NCBI RefSeq assembly: GCF_021233435.1
Contig: NZ_CP089468.1
Location: 1,612,001 to 1,676,000 of the forward strand
Length of the DNA: 64,000 nt
Direction of reading: 5' to 3'
Origin: Halobacterium noricense
Lineage (GTDB): Archaea > Halobacteriota > Halobacteria > Halobacteriales > Halobacteriaceae
Under the pieces are notes generated by a model, which worked only from the letters and a program-made list of their open reading frames with translations, searched no databases and was not told the origin of the DNA. Below are positions 8,327-15,833 of this stretch, in pieces (position 1 is the first letter of the stretch; each line of letters begins with the position of its first letter). The translations under genes were made by a program, and so were the position numbers.

Positions 8327-9201
8327 CAGCGGGTCACCTCCCCACGCTCGACGATGGCCGCGAGTTCGTCGTACGCTCCGAGTTGGTCGCATTCGGGGTC
8401 GTAGTCGCGCAGCGGCACGCCCTCCTGGTGGGCGTCGTCGATGGCCGCACGATACCGGATGCCCGGGAGGTCGCCGTTGTAGTCGCCGGCGTCGATGGCT
8501 GCCCAGTCCCCCTCGGAGAGATACGCGAAGTTCGGGACGAGGTGGTCGATGGCGTCTCGGGTCGTAATCTCGCGGAGGAGTTTGCGGTCCCGGGTGGACT
8601 GGTCGATGCGCTTGCGGAGGTCGGAGGGAACGACCGCGAGGATGTTCAACTCGAAGTACTCGCGGGCTTCCTGGACGAGCCGGTCGAGCGTGTTTGTCAG
8701 CCCGGTCTCGTAGCCGTTCTCCGGCCGCAGCGGGATGATGAGGTTGCCGGTGGCGTACATCGCGTTGTCGTTGAGCTTCCCGCGGTTGGCGGGACAATCG
8801 ATGACGACGTAGTCGTACTCCTCGCCGAGCAGCGGGTCGACGAGGTCTCGTTTCAGCCGCGTCGTCCCCATCGTCGCCTCCTTGAGTGCGGACTGCACGC
8901 TCTCCAAGTCCTCGTGTGCGGGGAAGAGGTCCAGGCCCTCCGCGACGTTGACGACGTACTCGCGGGGGTCCTCGCCTTCGAGTAGGACGGCCTCGGCGTG
9001 GTTGCTGCCGTCGTCGTCGGTGCTGTTGTACCTGTCCTCGAATCCGAGGTTGAGCGTCATGTGTCCGTTGTCGTCGAGGTCGACGACGAGCGCGCGCTCG
9101 TTGCGGTGCGCGAGTTCGCGTGCGAGGTTGAGCGCGGTGGTCGTTTTCGCGAATCCACCCTTCAGGATGCCGACACTGACAGCGCGTGGTTCCGTTTGCA
9201 T
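8326..9201 (-). CDS. parA: ParA/Soj/MinD-family partition ATPase
   Basis: A 291-residue deviant-Walker ATPase. The Walker A' motif is GILKGGFAKTTTALN, with the signature lysine before the glycines. VVDLDDNGHMTLNLGF follows as the A'-loop partner strand, and DYVVIDCPANRG as Walker B. Such ATPases form gradients on DNA that position replicons or protein clusters. The ATG at 9201 is preceded by AATAA as a TATA-like element. The AATAGGCACCTATT near-palindrome lies 17-30 bases upstream, a position suited to autoregulation. The gene is at the left border of the AT-rich island, so it may serve an integrated replicon rather than the main chromosome. Confidence 0.9.
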   Translation of the reverse strand: MQTEPRAVSVGILKGGFAKTTTALNLARELAHRNERALVVDLDDNGHMTLNLGFEDRYNSTDDDGSNHAEAVLLEGEDPREYVVNVAEGLDLFPAHEDLESVQSALKEATMGTTRLKRDLVDPLLGEEYDYVVIDCPANRGKLNDNAMYATGNLIIPLRPENGYETGLTNTLDRLVQEAREYFELNILAVVPSDLRKRIDQSTRDRKLLREITTRDAIDHLVPNFAYLSEGDWAAIDAGDYNGDLPGIRYRAAIDDAHQEGVPLRDYDPECDQLGAYDELAAIVERGEVTR

Positions 9202-9217
9202 TATTTACCTCGTCAGG

Positions 9218-9536
9218 AATAGGCACCTATTGTGGATGTGGTGCCTACGCTGAATCAGGTAGTGATTCCGCGTCATCCGGCATAAATCAACGGGAATAGG
9301 TAGACGAGGTAGCTAAGCAAGGTGCACAAGCTACACCACCTAACTTAGCTACAATAGGTAGCTAAGGCACCCCAACTACAGATACCTATTGTAGATGTGG
9401 TGACTTCGCTGAACCAGGCGGTAATTCCGCATAATACAGCATAGAACAGCAGAATAGGTAAACTAGGAAGCTAAGCAAGGTGAACTACCTACGCCAACTA
9501 GCTTAGTTGAAATAGGCACCTGAGGCGACTTAGCTA
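9218..9536. repeat. Two 159-bp-spaced direct repeats upstream of parA (candidate parS/iteron region)
   Basis: Unit A (from about 9224) and unit B (from about 9383) align over roughly 150 bp with perhaps three quarters identity; both start [CT]ACCTATTGT[GA]GATGTGGTG and contain AGCTAAGCAAGGTG. The block holds AATAGG or its complement at 9218, 9226, 9295, 9353, 9385, 9453 and 9511, and AGCTAAG/CTTAGCT at 9311, 9344, 9360, 9469 and 9529. A perfect inverted repeat, CTTAGCTAC (9344-9352) and GTAGCTAAG (9358-9366), flanks an AATAG loop. The position beside parA suggests a centromere-like or origin-like region. No Orc1/Cdc6 or Rep gene is in the window. Confidence 0.75.
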
Positions 9537-10190
9537 CCTTCGCTCGAATTTCGTCGATAACGTCCGCGCACGAATCCTACCTCCGATAGGGGTCGTTGAT
9601 GCGTGGCGAGGCGAGACCGATTGCGGTAACCACGCCTCGTGCATCAGTCGGAAGCGCTGTGCGCTCTTTCGGCGACAGAGAGAGAGCAAGCTCCCTCAGG
9701 CAGCCGGCGGGTATGCCCGTCGGCGACAGCGAGCCGCGGGAGTGTCGTGAGTGCAACGAGCGAGACCACGGGAGACGAGCACTGCGAGTCTCCCGACAGT
9801 CGAGACCGCTGAGGGCCTTCAAAACGCAACGTCGTCTCCGCTAGGTTCGTCTGCTTATCTGAACACTGCCTGCTTGAACGGCGAACCTCACAAAAAGAGA
9901 ATCGGAGGCAAAGAGAGCACACACGGCTGCTCGGCACGACGTGTAGGGCTAGGGCCTGATGTCGGCATTCACCGATGACCACTGAATCCCAACCGGAAGC
10001 GTATTTTATATCGTGGAATATGGTTTATCTCCCGTCGAAACAGCGAGATTGCGTTCGAAAAGCAGCGTCAAACCCGATAGCTGAGACCGATACTCGAAAA
10101 CGAGACAAGTCAGCGCCACCCGTAAACGGGTGGCTTGTCGGTGGAATCACGAGTTTCGCGCTCCACGGCTGAAAACCTCCGACTTGTAAT
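9537..10190. other. Gene-poor stretch at island border
   Basis: No convincing gene. Several open frames exist on both strands (for example 9577-9844) but they are arginine/serine-rich, overlap one another and lack any recognisable domain. The stretch carries the strong hairpin at 10104-10139 described separately and ends in sequence that looks like the 3' flank of a decayed transposon gene read on the minus strand. Confidence 0.5.
10104..10139. repeat. Long hairpin, likely end of an IS200/IS605-type element
   Basis: Perfect inner stem GCCACCCG (10115-10122) and CGGGTGGC (10127-10134) around a TAAA loop, with an outer stem GACAA (10104-10108) and TTGTC (10135-10139). Subterminal hairpins of this kind are the ends recognised by HUH transposases of the IS200/IS605 family. 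On the minus strand it follows the candidate transposon tail at 10192, which supports this reading. It could instead be a terminator. Confidence 0.5.
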
Positions 10191-10191
10191 T

Positions 10192-10428
10192 CTAACGCGG
10201 GGCTTCCTCGGAGACCACAGTCGGGAAGTCGGAAGGGACTCGTTCAGCGCCCCCGACTTCGAAGGCAGGCTGACAGACTGCCCGTCTCACCGACCACTTT
10301 TGAGCCAGTGAGACATATTTTTCTATCACACCCAAAGGCCAGATAAGCCAATCACTTCCGCCCAGCCTAAGCTTCCGCAAGCACACTAGGAGCTGTTCAA
10401 CGTCCCCGGAGACTACTTGATAATTCAA
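10192..10428 (-). pseudogene. Possible C-terminal remnant of a TnpB-type gene
   Basis: A 78-codon frame with no domain of its own, ending TVVSEEAPR. The hairpin at 10104-10139 follows within 60 bases, the arrangement seen at the 3' end of IS200/IS605-type tnpB genes. The upstream part of such a gene is missing. The call rests on context more than on sequence, and the frame may be meaningless. Confidence 0.3.
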
Positions 10429-10557
10429 AACAGTGCCGTCGACCCACGAGTGTTCGACCCTACGATTTCGCTACTGCATACCGTAGGTGAGATCGACCGT
10501 CAGTATCTAGACGCTGGCGTAAGGGTAGTCGAAGCCCTCGAAGAAACCGGCGGTTGA
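10390..10557 (+). pseudogene. Short orphan fragment of an unidentified protein
   Basis: After an in-frame TAG at 10387, the plus strand reads ELFNVPGDYLIIQNS followed by ISLLHTVGEIDRQYLDAG and VVEALEETGG, then TGA at 10555-10557. The amphipathic pattern looks like the end of a real protein, but no ATG is present. The fragment overlaps the minus-strand remnant above. I do not recognise the family. Confidence 0.3.
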
Positions 10558-11011
10558 CCCTCGTAAGGCCGTAAGTCAACGACCAGACGCCTCCTTCAAC
10601 AGTCAGCGAACACGGCAATTCAGTTCCCGAGAACATCCAGCTGCGCTGAAATCACCGAATTCGGCATCGTACTCTTCGAAATCGGCAGGTGCGGGGAACT
10701 CGTGCGTGCGCACGATACGACTGATACGTCGTGAACTACCCCGACCTACCGCGCTCGGGCCTACCCGGTGCTCGTTGAGGGTGGGGCTTAGCGCCTGCAA
10801 AAAGCTAAATCGTATCTATAAACCGTATTCTAGGATATAGAGTTGTTACTACAGCGCTTCACAGATTCCGCGTTTAAATTTCTACAAACCACCAATTAGA
10901 CGATACTTCCCATAGATCCCGACCGAATTAAGCGCTTGATAAGAATCGGTCGATACCCGTCACTCAAGATTAAATCGGTAAATCTCGGGTTCTCGGACGT
11001 TTTGTAGCAGG
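10558..11011. other. Non-coding stretch with TnpB 3'-end relic
   Basis: No intact gene. At 10731-10800 the minus strand reads QALSPTLNEHR, like the SPTLNE tail of the better-preserved TnpB relic at 18673. It is followed on the minus strand by GTAGTTCAC (10731-10739), the same word that follows that relic. The rest (10800-11011) is AT-rich with no recognisable signal. Confidence 0.45.
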
Positions 11012-11327
11012 ATGTGGTTGGAACCGAGTAGGTTCCCCTCCTTCTACACTCAGGGGATTGGAAACAGCGATCACTTACAGGGGACAACAGCGTATGGGCC
11101 GCTCGATATTACGTACGCCTACAGCCAAGAATCCGACCGAGTTATTGTCGAGGTCATTCTACTGAATGACAACGAGTGTGCGTCGTGTACACGCTATTAC
11201 GAGTATGACGCAACAGTCTCATTACGGGAGGCACCCGAGGTCGTGGCGGTTGCCCATTCGGCCCCAAGAGGGACTGGAAATACAGGCATTAGTAATCGAA
11301 GAAGAGACAACCACATCCCCTGCCTGA
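11012..11327 (+). pseudogene. Frameshifted hypothetical gene
   Basis: The first frame reads TAYGPLDITYAYSQES, then VIVEVILLNDNECASC and VSLREAPEV. After about 11247 its quality drops. A neighbouring plus-strand frame then continues with RPQEGLEIQALVIEEE and stops at 11325-11327. One frameshift would join them into a protein of about 105 residues, with a CASC pair and beta-rich character. Family unknown. A sequencing error or true decay would look the same. Confidence 0.4.
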
Positions 11328-11469
11328 GCAGATTCGTAACCATTCGGCATCCTGTCTTGGCGGGCTTGACCGTCCATTCGCCGCCCACATTTACTGACTG
11401 TCAGTTAACCGTTTTGCTGTAGGCAGTGTACACTCTATATTTACGGAAATCAAGGAGAGAGATCCGCCT

Positions 11470-11707
11470 TCAGGACGGAGATGAATCCGAAACGGCCTGT
11501 TCAATTCCACGGAACAGACGATGAACTAGGAGCGATGAACCAGCAATAAACAGAAGTAATGCGAATATGGCTCCAGCGTCCCCGTTGTTGGATAGTTATT
11601 GTGTTTGGCGATGGCTTAAGTAGCAACGTCTTGAGTGTCGTATACACTGTAATAGCTAGTATTAGGAGGCCAACCGTACTTTCGATAGTGGCTGAACTAT
11701 AGTTCAT
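11470..11707 (-). pseudogene. Frameshifted two-helix small membrane protein
   Basis: From the ATG at 11707 one frame encodes a membrane helix (TVGLLILAITVYTTLKTLLL). Near 11600 the membrane-protein signal moves to another frame, with GAIFALLLFIAGSSLLVHRL and the ending AVSDSSPS before the stop at 11470. Joined, it would be a protein of about 78 residues with two transmembrane helices. The break lies in the A/C-rich stretch around 11595-11612. Function unknown. Confidence 0.4.
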
Positions 11708-11767
11708 CGTAGCTAATTACTGGTTCTGTCTATTCAGACAAAATGTTATTGGTGGTGAAATTAGCTG

Positions 11768-12155
11768 TTAGAGATCTTGGTCCCTGGCGTCATCACCCGG
11801 AAGTTCCCACCCATTAAAACCAGAAGGAAGATCGACTGAGACTCCAGTTCCCGGAATAGAAACACTCACACTTTCGAGAATATTCCATTTCGAAACATTT
11901 CCGACACTCCAAGTGTGTGAACAGTCCAGAAACGATTCCCTGAGTTGAAGTATTCTGTTTACGAACGACCATTTGTGCGTAGCCGTATCCTTCTGGATAC
12001 CAGTCCGAAGCATCATCTGTATGGAATTTAAAAGTATTATCAAACGTTACTACCCCTGCTTGAGTTGGTGCATCAGGATCAGCAATCCCAGGCTCAGATT
12101 TAGCCGATATCCAATACAGTAGATCGAATCGTTTCAGACACTGGCTGAAATAGCC
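11768..12155 (-). pseudogene. Decayed gene for a probable exported protein
   Basis: The upstream half, in one minus-strand frame from about 12155, reads AKSEPGIADPDAPTQ, then VTFDNTFKFHTDDASDWYPE and YGYAQMVVRKQNT. The downstream half, in another frame, reads NVSKWNILESVSVSIPGTG and ends ELPGDDARDQDL at 11768. Neither half has a plausible start codon. The pattern is a beta-rich surface protein broken by at least one frameshift and missing its N-terminus. Confidence 0.4.
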
Positions 12156-12320
12156 TTAAACGAACTGTTCAGATCGCAATATCGTATTCGTTATTCTTGT
12201 GGAACCAAGCATGGTCAGCTGCTTTTCGCCCGACATCCCGGTCCTCTCCGACACAAGACGTTGAATCCGAGAGATTCGTCGCGTGCGTCGTATGCCCGAC
12301 AAGAACAGCATACTTCACAC

Positions 12321-12413
12321 CATAATGATGGGGTCATCGATGAGATCACGGGAAAAGAACGCGGGAAGGTCTACCGAGCAACTGAAATCCGCGCAATCGT
12401 CGAGTCACCGTAA
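12321..12413 (+). pseudogene. C-terminal fragment resembling a Fic-family protein
   Basis: Thirty codons reading NDGVIDEITGKERGKVYRAT and then EIRAIVESP before TAA. This matches the winged-helix end found at the C-terminus of many Fic/DOC proteins, where a [LI]-[DE]-E-[IV]-T-G-[KQ]-x-R motif precedes V-[YF]. The catalytic HPFxxGNGR region is absent nearby, so only the tail survives. Fic proteins are frequent cargo of mobile islands. Confidence 0.4.
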
Positions 12414-12456
12414 CCTCTCAAACGCAGCCCCATCACCGTCCAAAATGCTGGTGTAG

Positions 12457-12510
12457 CAGTAGTTCCCAATACGGCTTCTTTATCAGTAGTTGCGAATACG
12501 GTTTCTTTAT
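12457..12510. repeat. Two tandem 27-bp repeats
   Basis: Copy 1 (12457-12483) and copy 2 (12484-12510) match at 24 of 27 positions. Both begin CAGTAGTT, contain AATACGG and end TTCTTTAT. They lie in a gene-free gap (12414-12570) of the island. A replication-slippage remnant or a binding-site pair are both possible. Confidence 0.8.
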
Positions 12511-12570
12511 TCAGAGTGAGAGCTGGAACAGTCGCTAAGTACAGGTAAATGAGTGGACGCGACTGGCCGA

Positions 12571-12822
12571 TTACTCACCTAGCGTGTGGCGTTGAATGTC
12601 GTGGTAGAAGACGGCGAGAATGGTGAGCCGACTCACGACGAACGAAATACCGTAGCACATAGTGGCGAGGGGTTCGTAACGAATTAGAAGTGTGCCGTAG
12701 GAGCCGATAACAAGTCCATTATCGGTATCAACGGTATTTCGAGAATTACGCAACATGGGCTTGAAAGTCTTGTTGATAGACTCACCGTCTGAATTAAAAT
12801 CAATCTCTGAACAAATCCTCAC
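12571..12822 (-). CDS. Doubtful hypothetical protein
   Basis: An 83-codon frame with a possible membrane segment near its end (MCYGISFVVSRLTILAVF). It has no recognisable domain, ends in HTLGE and lies upstream of and divergent from the protease gene with only about 38 bases between starts. It may be a remnant like others in this island. Confidence 0.25.
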   Translation of the reverse strand: MRICSEIDFNSDGESINKTFKPMLRNSRNTVDTDNGLVIGSYGTLLIRYEPLATMCYGISFVVSRLTILAVFYHDIQRHTLGE

Positions 12823-12860
12823 ACCTTAATGTGAAGGTACTAACACCATCAGTGATTCGT

Positions 12861-14078
12861 ATGTCTGATTCACCCAGACATGTCAGTCGGCGTCGAGTCC
12901 TGAAAGGTATCAGCGGAATCGGTCTTTCAGCGGCCACATTCGGGGCGGTTACTGGTTCCGTCACAGGCCAACAAGAATCCGGCAGCTCAAAAAAGAAGCA
13001 ATACATCGAAGAGTACAAAGTCACGTACCCGAACGGGATGAATAGCCAGCCCACGATAGAGCCAATCACGGGAACTGTCGACCGTGGTTACTGGCAAGAA
13101 ATGATGGCAGCTGAAGCAGCCGCTGCTCAAGTTCGTCAAACTCTCGCTCAGAACGGACTCGATCAACGGGCGACTGTTTCGGTCAAAACAGAAAACTCTC
13201 GTCAAGAACTCATCGATCCGACAATCTCGGTCGATTACAACGCAGCCAAGACGCTCCCCCAGACCGAAGCAATCAGCAGTAAGCAAGCTGAGATTGAATC
13301 CATCAAGAGCAACGTCCCAAAGAAAGCAGAGGGCCGTATCGAAGACGAAGGAAAGACCATCTCCCGGTCTTTCGACGTCATCGTGGATACTATCGAAAAG
13401 AAGCCAGCCACAACTCCATCTACAGCCGATATCGACTGGAAGTACGACAGTGAATATCGGCCTGTTCCAGGTGGCTGCCACATCACCACACCAAACACGA
13501 ACGGCTCACACGGGACACTCTGCCACAGTTTCTGGGAGCCAGATTCCAGTGCGCGGTTCCACATCACCGCATCGCACGTGTTAGCTGATGGCGGTACCCA
13601 AGAAAATCCAGAGTACAGTACCCGAGTCTATCAGCCCTACTCGGATGGGATTGGTTCAACAAAGCGAAGCGCTTGCGTCTACGAAGACAATTTCGAAGCT
13701 GGCTTCGTTGAACCGCAATCAGTCGATCCTGGCTACATCAACAAGATGGCCAACCAGGATGGCTCGAAGACGGACAACTACGTGTCATACTTCAAAGATT
13801 GGCAATGGCTCAGCACTGACGGTAAGACGACAGACATCACCAAGCAAGGAGCACGAACTGGCGAAACCTCCGGTTCGGTCTACGCGGCGGACAAGAGTAA
13901 CTGGACATTCTGGATGGAAGCTTCGATGAATGGTGGCGACTCTGGAGGTCCGTCCTACATCGTGGAAGACGGGAAAATCAAACTGGTCGGAATGATGCTC
14001 TGGAGTACCTCCACTCCCCAGCAAGCTGGTGGGAATGCTATCGCAGGTCTCAACGACCGTCTCGGTCTAGTTCCGTAG
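12861..14078 (+). CDS. Tat-exported trypsin-like serine protease with N-terminal pro-domain
   Basis: A 405-residue protein. Residues 9-16 (SRRRVLKG) plus a hydrophobic stretch to about 36 form a twin-arginine signal without lipobox cysteine. Residues 45-180 are a charged alpha/beta domain. Residues 195-405 are a chymotrypsin-fold protease with His239 (FHITASHVLADGG) and Ser361 (MNGGDSGGP), plus Cys206 and Cys221. Where an Asp is expected (D-[AF]-[AG]-F-[VI]-E-P) the sequence has Glu279 (NFEAGFVEP), so the triad may be unusual. The ATG at 12861 puts the Arg motif at the right distance. The next gene, 44 bases on, encodes a lipoprotein homologous to the 45-180 domain. Confidence 0.85.
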   Translation: MSDSPRHVSRRRVLKGISGIGLSAATFGAVTGSVTGQQESGSSKKKQYIEEYKVTYPNGMNSQPTIEPITGTVDRGYWQEMMAAEAAAAQVRQTLAQNGLDQRATVSVKTENSRQELIDPTISVDYNAAKTLPQTEAISSKQAEIESIKSNVPKKAEGRIEDEGKTISRSFDVIVDTIEKKPATTPSTADIDWKYDSEYRPVPGGCHITTPNTNGSHGTLCHSFWEPDSSARFHITASHVLADGGTQENPEYSTRVYQPYSDGIGSTKRSACVYEDNFEAGFVEPQSVDPGYINKMANQDGSKTDNYVSYFKDWQWLSTDGKTTDITKQGARTGETSGSVYAADKSNWTFWMEASMNGGDSGGPSYIVEDGKIKLVGMMLWSTSTPQQAGGNAIAGLNDRLGLVP

Positions 14079-14122
14079 CATAAGCCACAAAGCGTTTAAT
14101 CACACCATTATTATTAGACATT

Positions 14123-14713
14123 ATGGCCCCCGTGTATAAGTCAAAGCTTCCTCTCTGCCTGTTGGCCCTCACCATGATCACGGCAGGCTGTTTGGGGAAT
14201 CCAACGTCTCCCAGTTCAACATCGACAGAGAATCCATCGGCCACCATCTCGGAAATGCCCAACCACCTCGAGGTCAACAAAGAATTCACTACCAACCACA
14301 CGTACCACGCAAAGAACAATACTATCGAGTACATCGAGGAATACCGGGTTTCAGTTAACGAAACGACTGGGAATGTAACCAGAAAACCAGTCTACGGGAC
14401 TTCCCCCGCAGACGTTTGGCTGAAGCACATGGGTGCATCGGTTGCAGCCCAAGCAGTTCGTCAAGAACTCACTGCGAATGTATCTAATCAAACCTTAGAC
14501 GGTATCACAGTTGAATCAGTCTCTAAGCCAACCGTGCACGTCGCGGTCGTCTGGACGCGCAACAAGGTCGGTGACACCGCCCAAACGCCACGCCTCTCCC
14601 AAGAGACCCTCCGCGAAAACATCCCCAAGGATGTAACTGTCACACTTAGCGTCGATGAAAAGCAAATGACGCGAACCTACAACGTCACCGTCGAGGAACG
14701 AACCAAGATGTGA
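14123..14713 (+). CDS. Lipoprotein homologous to the pro-domain of the upstream protease
   Basis: A 196-residue protein with a signal peptide and lipobox ending at Cys23 (MITAGC), then a Ser/Thr/Pro linker to about residue 45. The remaining 150 residues parallel residues 45-180 of the upstream protease. EYIEEYRVSV matches QYIEEYKVTY; VAAQAVRQELTANV matches AAAQVRQTLAQNG; TLRENIPKDV matches IKSNVPKKAE; MTRTYNVTVEERTK matches ISRSFDVIVDTIEK. I infer duplication of the pro-domain as a membrane-anchored protein, perhaps an inhibitor, chaperone or anchor for the protease. Same strand, 44-bp gap, so probably one operon. Codon use is AT-richer than the flanks of the island. Confidence 0.8.
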   Translation: MAPVYKSKLPLCLLALTMITAGCLGNPTSPSSTSTENPSATISEMPNHLEVNKEFTTNHTYHAKNNTIEYIEEYRVSVNETTGNVTRKPVYGTSPADVWLKHMGASVAAQAVRQELTANVSNQTLDGITVESVSKPTVHVAVVWTRNKVGDTAQTPRLSQETLRENIPKDVTVTLSVDEKQMTRTYNVTVEERTKM

Positions 14714-14841
14714 AACCTAACAGGAGTTGCTAGCGCTGTTTCTTTATTTAGCGGGATGTGTGAAACTGGAATGGCTAAATCGGTAAGTAGGCAATTCCAC
14801 TTAGCGGTTCGACGTGCTTCAGGACTTCCAAGACCACGAGT

Positions 14842-15594
14842 TCAGCTACGACCATGCTGCTTAGATTGGACTATTTTCTTTCTTGTCCATTCTACAGTAT
14901 CTGGGCGTGTATTCCGAATTACCGCTGAGAGGTGATTCGTATCTGTGAAAATTAACGTATACGAGACAGCCCCATCAACCAAAATAAGTCCATACTGGGG
15001 AAGGGCATCGGAAACAACTAATTGATCTATCAGTCTGGAATCATCGGTTAGCGAATTCGCGGCACCGGTATTAAACGTCTCAGCGACCGTTTCTGTAGTT
15101 ATCAGGCTAATTTCGATCTGGCTTGCGTTACGTTGGTTACTGATTTCTTCCAGGTATGGAGATATGAGCACAGGAGTCATCACAACAATATTGTCAGCTT
15201 GCAAGAGATCATCAACTAAAGGATCGATTGTTGTGTAGGGAGCGTGGTCGGGTGTTTGAAATAACGAAGCACCTTCCAGAATCGTTCCTGGGAGCGTTGT
15301 TTCGACTGGGAGTGCTGCTAACTCCTGTTCAATTTTGGAAAGCCTGCCGAAAGATTGCTCAAACTGTTCGTATAGTTCATTCGCTAGTTGACCGGCGGAA
15401 GTGGGCTTGCAGAGCCCGTTGTCCCGGCATACGAGATGTTCTTCTTCTAGTTCGCGGATTGCTCGATCAATAGTTGGGCGTGACTTGGCTACCTCATCTT
15501 CTAAGTTCCGTTTCTCCGGCATCTCGTTACAGACCAGATGGAGGACTTCGGCACGCCTGAGGACAGTTTTGAGCATGTTATTGCCTTCAGACAT
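14842..15594 (-). CDS. HTH regulator with FilR1-type sensor domain
   Basis: A 250-residue regulator common in archaea. The N-terminal winged helix (about 10-70) contains KRNLEDEVAKSRPTIDRAIR; a helical linker follows. The C-terminal half (about 115-245) resembles the FilR1/DUF1724 sensor domain, with LLQADNIVVMTPVLIS and YGLILVDGAVSYTLIF. Such proteins are transcriptional regulators; the ligand is usually unknown. It is an isolated gene in the island, convergent with the lipoprotein across a 128-bp gap, and may regulate the protease-lipoprotein unit. Confidence 0.8.
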   Translation of the reverse strand: MSEGNNMLKTVLRRAEVLHLVCNEMPEKRNLEDEVAKSRPTIDRAIRELEEEHLVCRDNGLCKPTSAGQLANELYEQFEQSFGRLSKIEQELAALPVETTLPGTILEGASLFQTPDHAPYTTIDPLVDDLLQADNIVVMTPVLISPYLEEISNQRNASQIEISLITTETVAETFNTGAANSLTDDSRLIDQLVVSDALPQYGLILVDGAVSYTLIFTDTNHLSAVIRNTRPDTVEWTRKKIVQSKQHGRS

Positions 15595-15833
15595 GGGTTT
15601 GACATCCTAACTCCTCATTTAGCCACTGAGTTGGGTATGTAGTCAACCAGACACCAGATTTCATCATCGTATTCAGATTAATAATTGGACACCATCAACC
15701 CAAAATAGGATTTTATCCACCTGAATAACGGCGAAATCTATTTATGTGTTAGATTATTACATCTCTAACTCATGGGTCAATTCATAACATGTAGGCAGAT
15801 GATTTTGTAGACTAGCACACGAATGCGATTCCT

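Noticed and set aside
7913-9226. 437-codon minus-strand frame running through parA and its partner
   Set aside because: Its first 300 codons are the out-of-frame shadow of parA; only the last 137 codons, from the ATG at 8326, are a real gene.
9577-9844. Overlapping frames on both strands at the island border, one with a CRECNE stretch suggesting a zinc finger
   Set aside because: Only one CxxC pair, arginine-rich, no second ligand pair and no start context; not enough for a gene call.
11501-11707. Intact 68-residue membrane protein
   Set aside because: Second half of this frame is atypical, while another frame carries a clear second membrane helix; treated as frameshifted.
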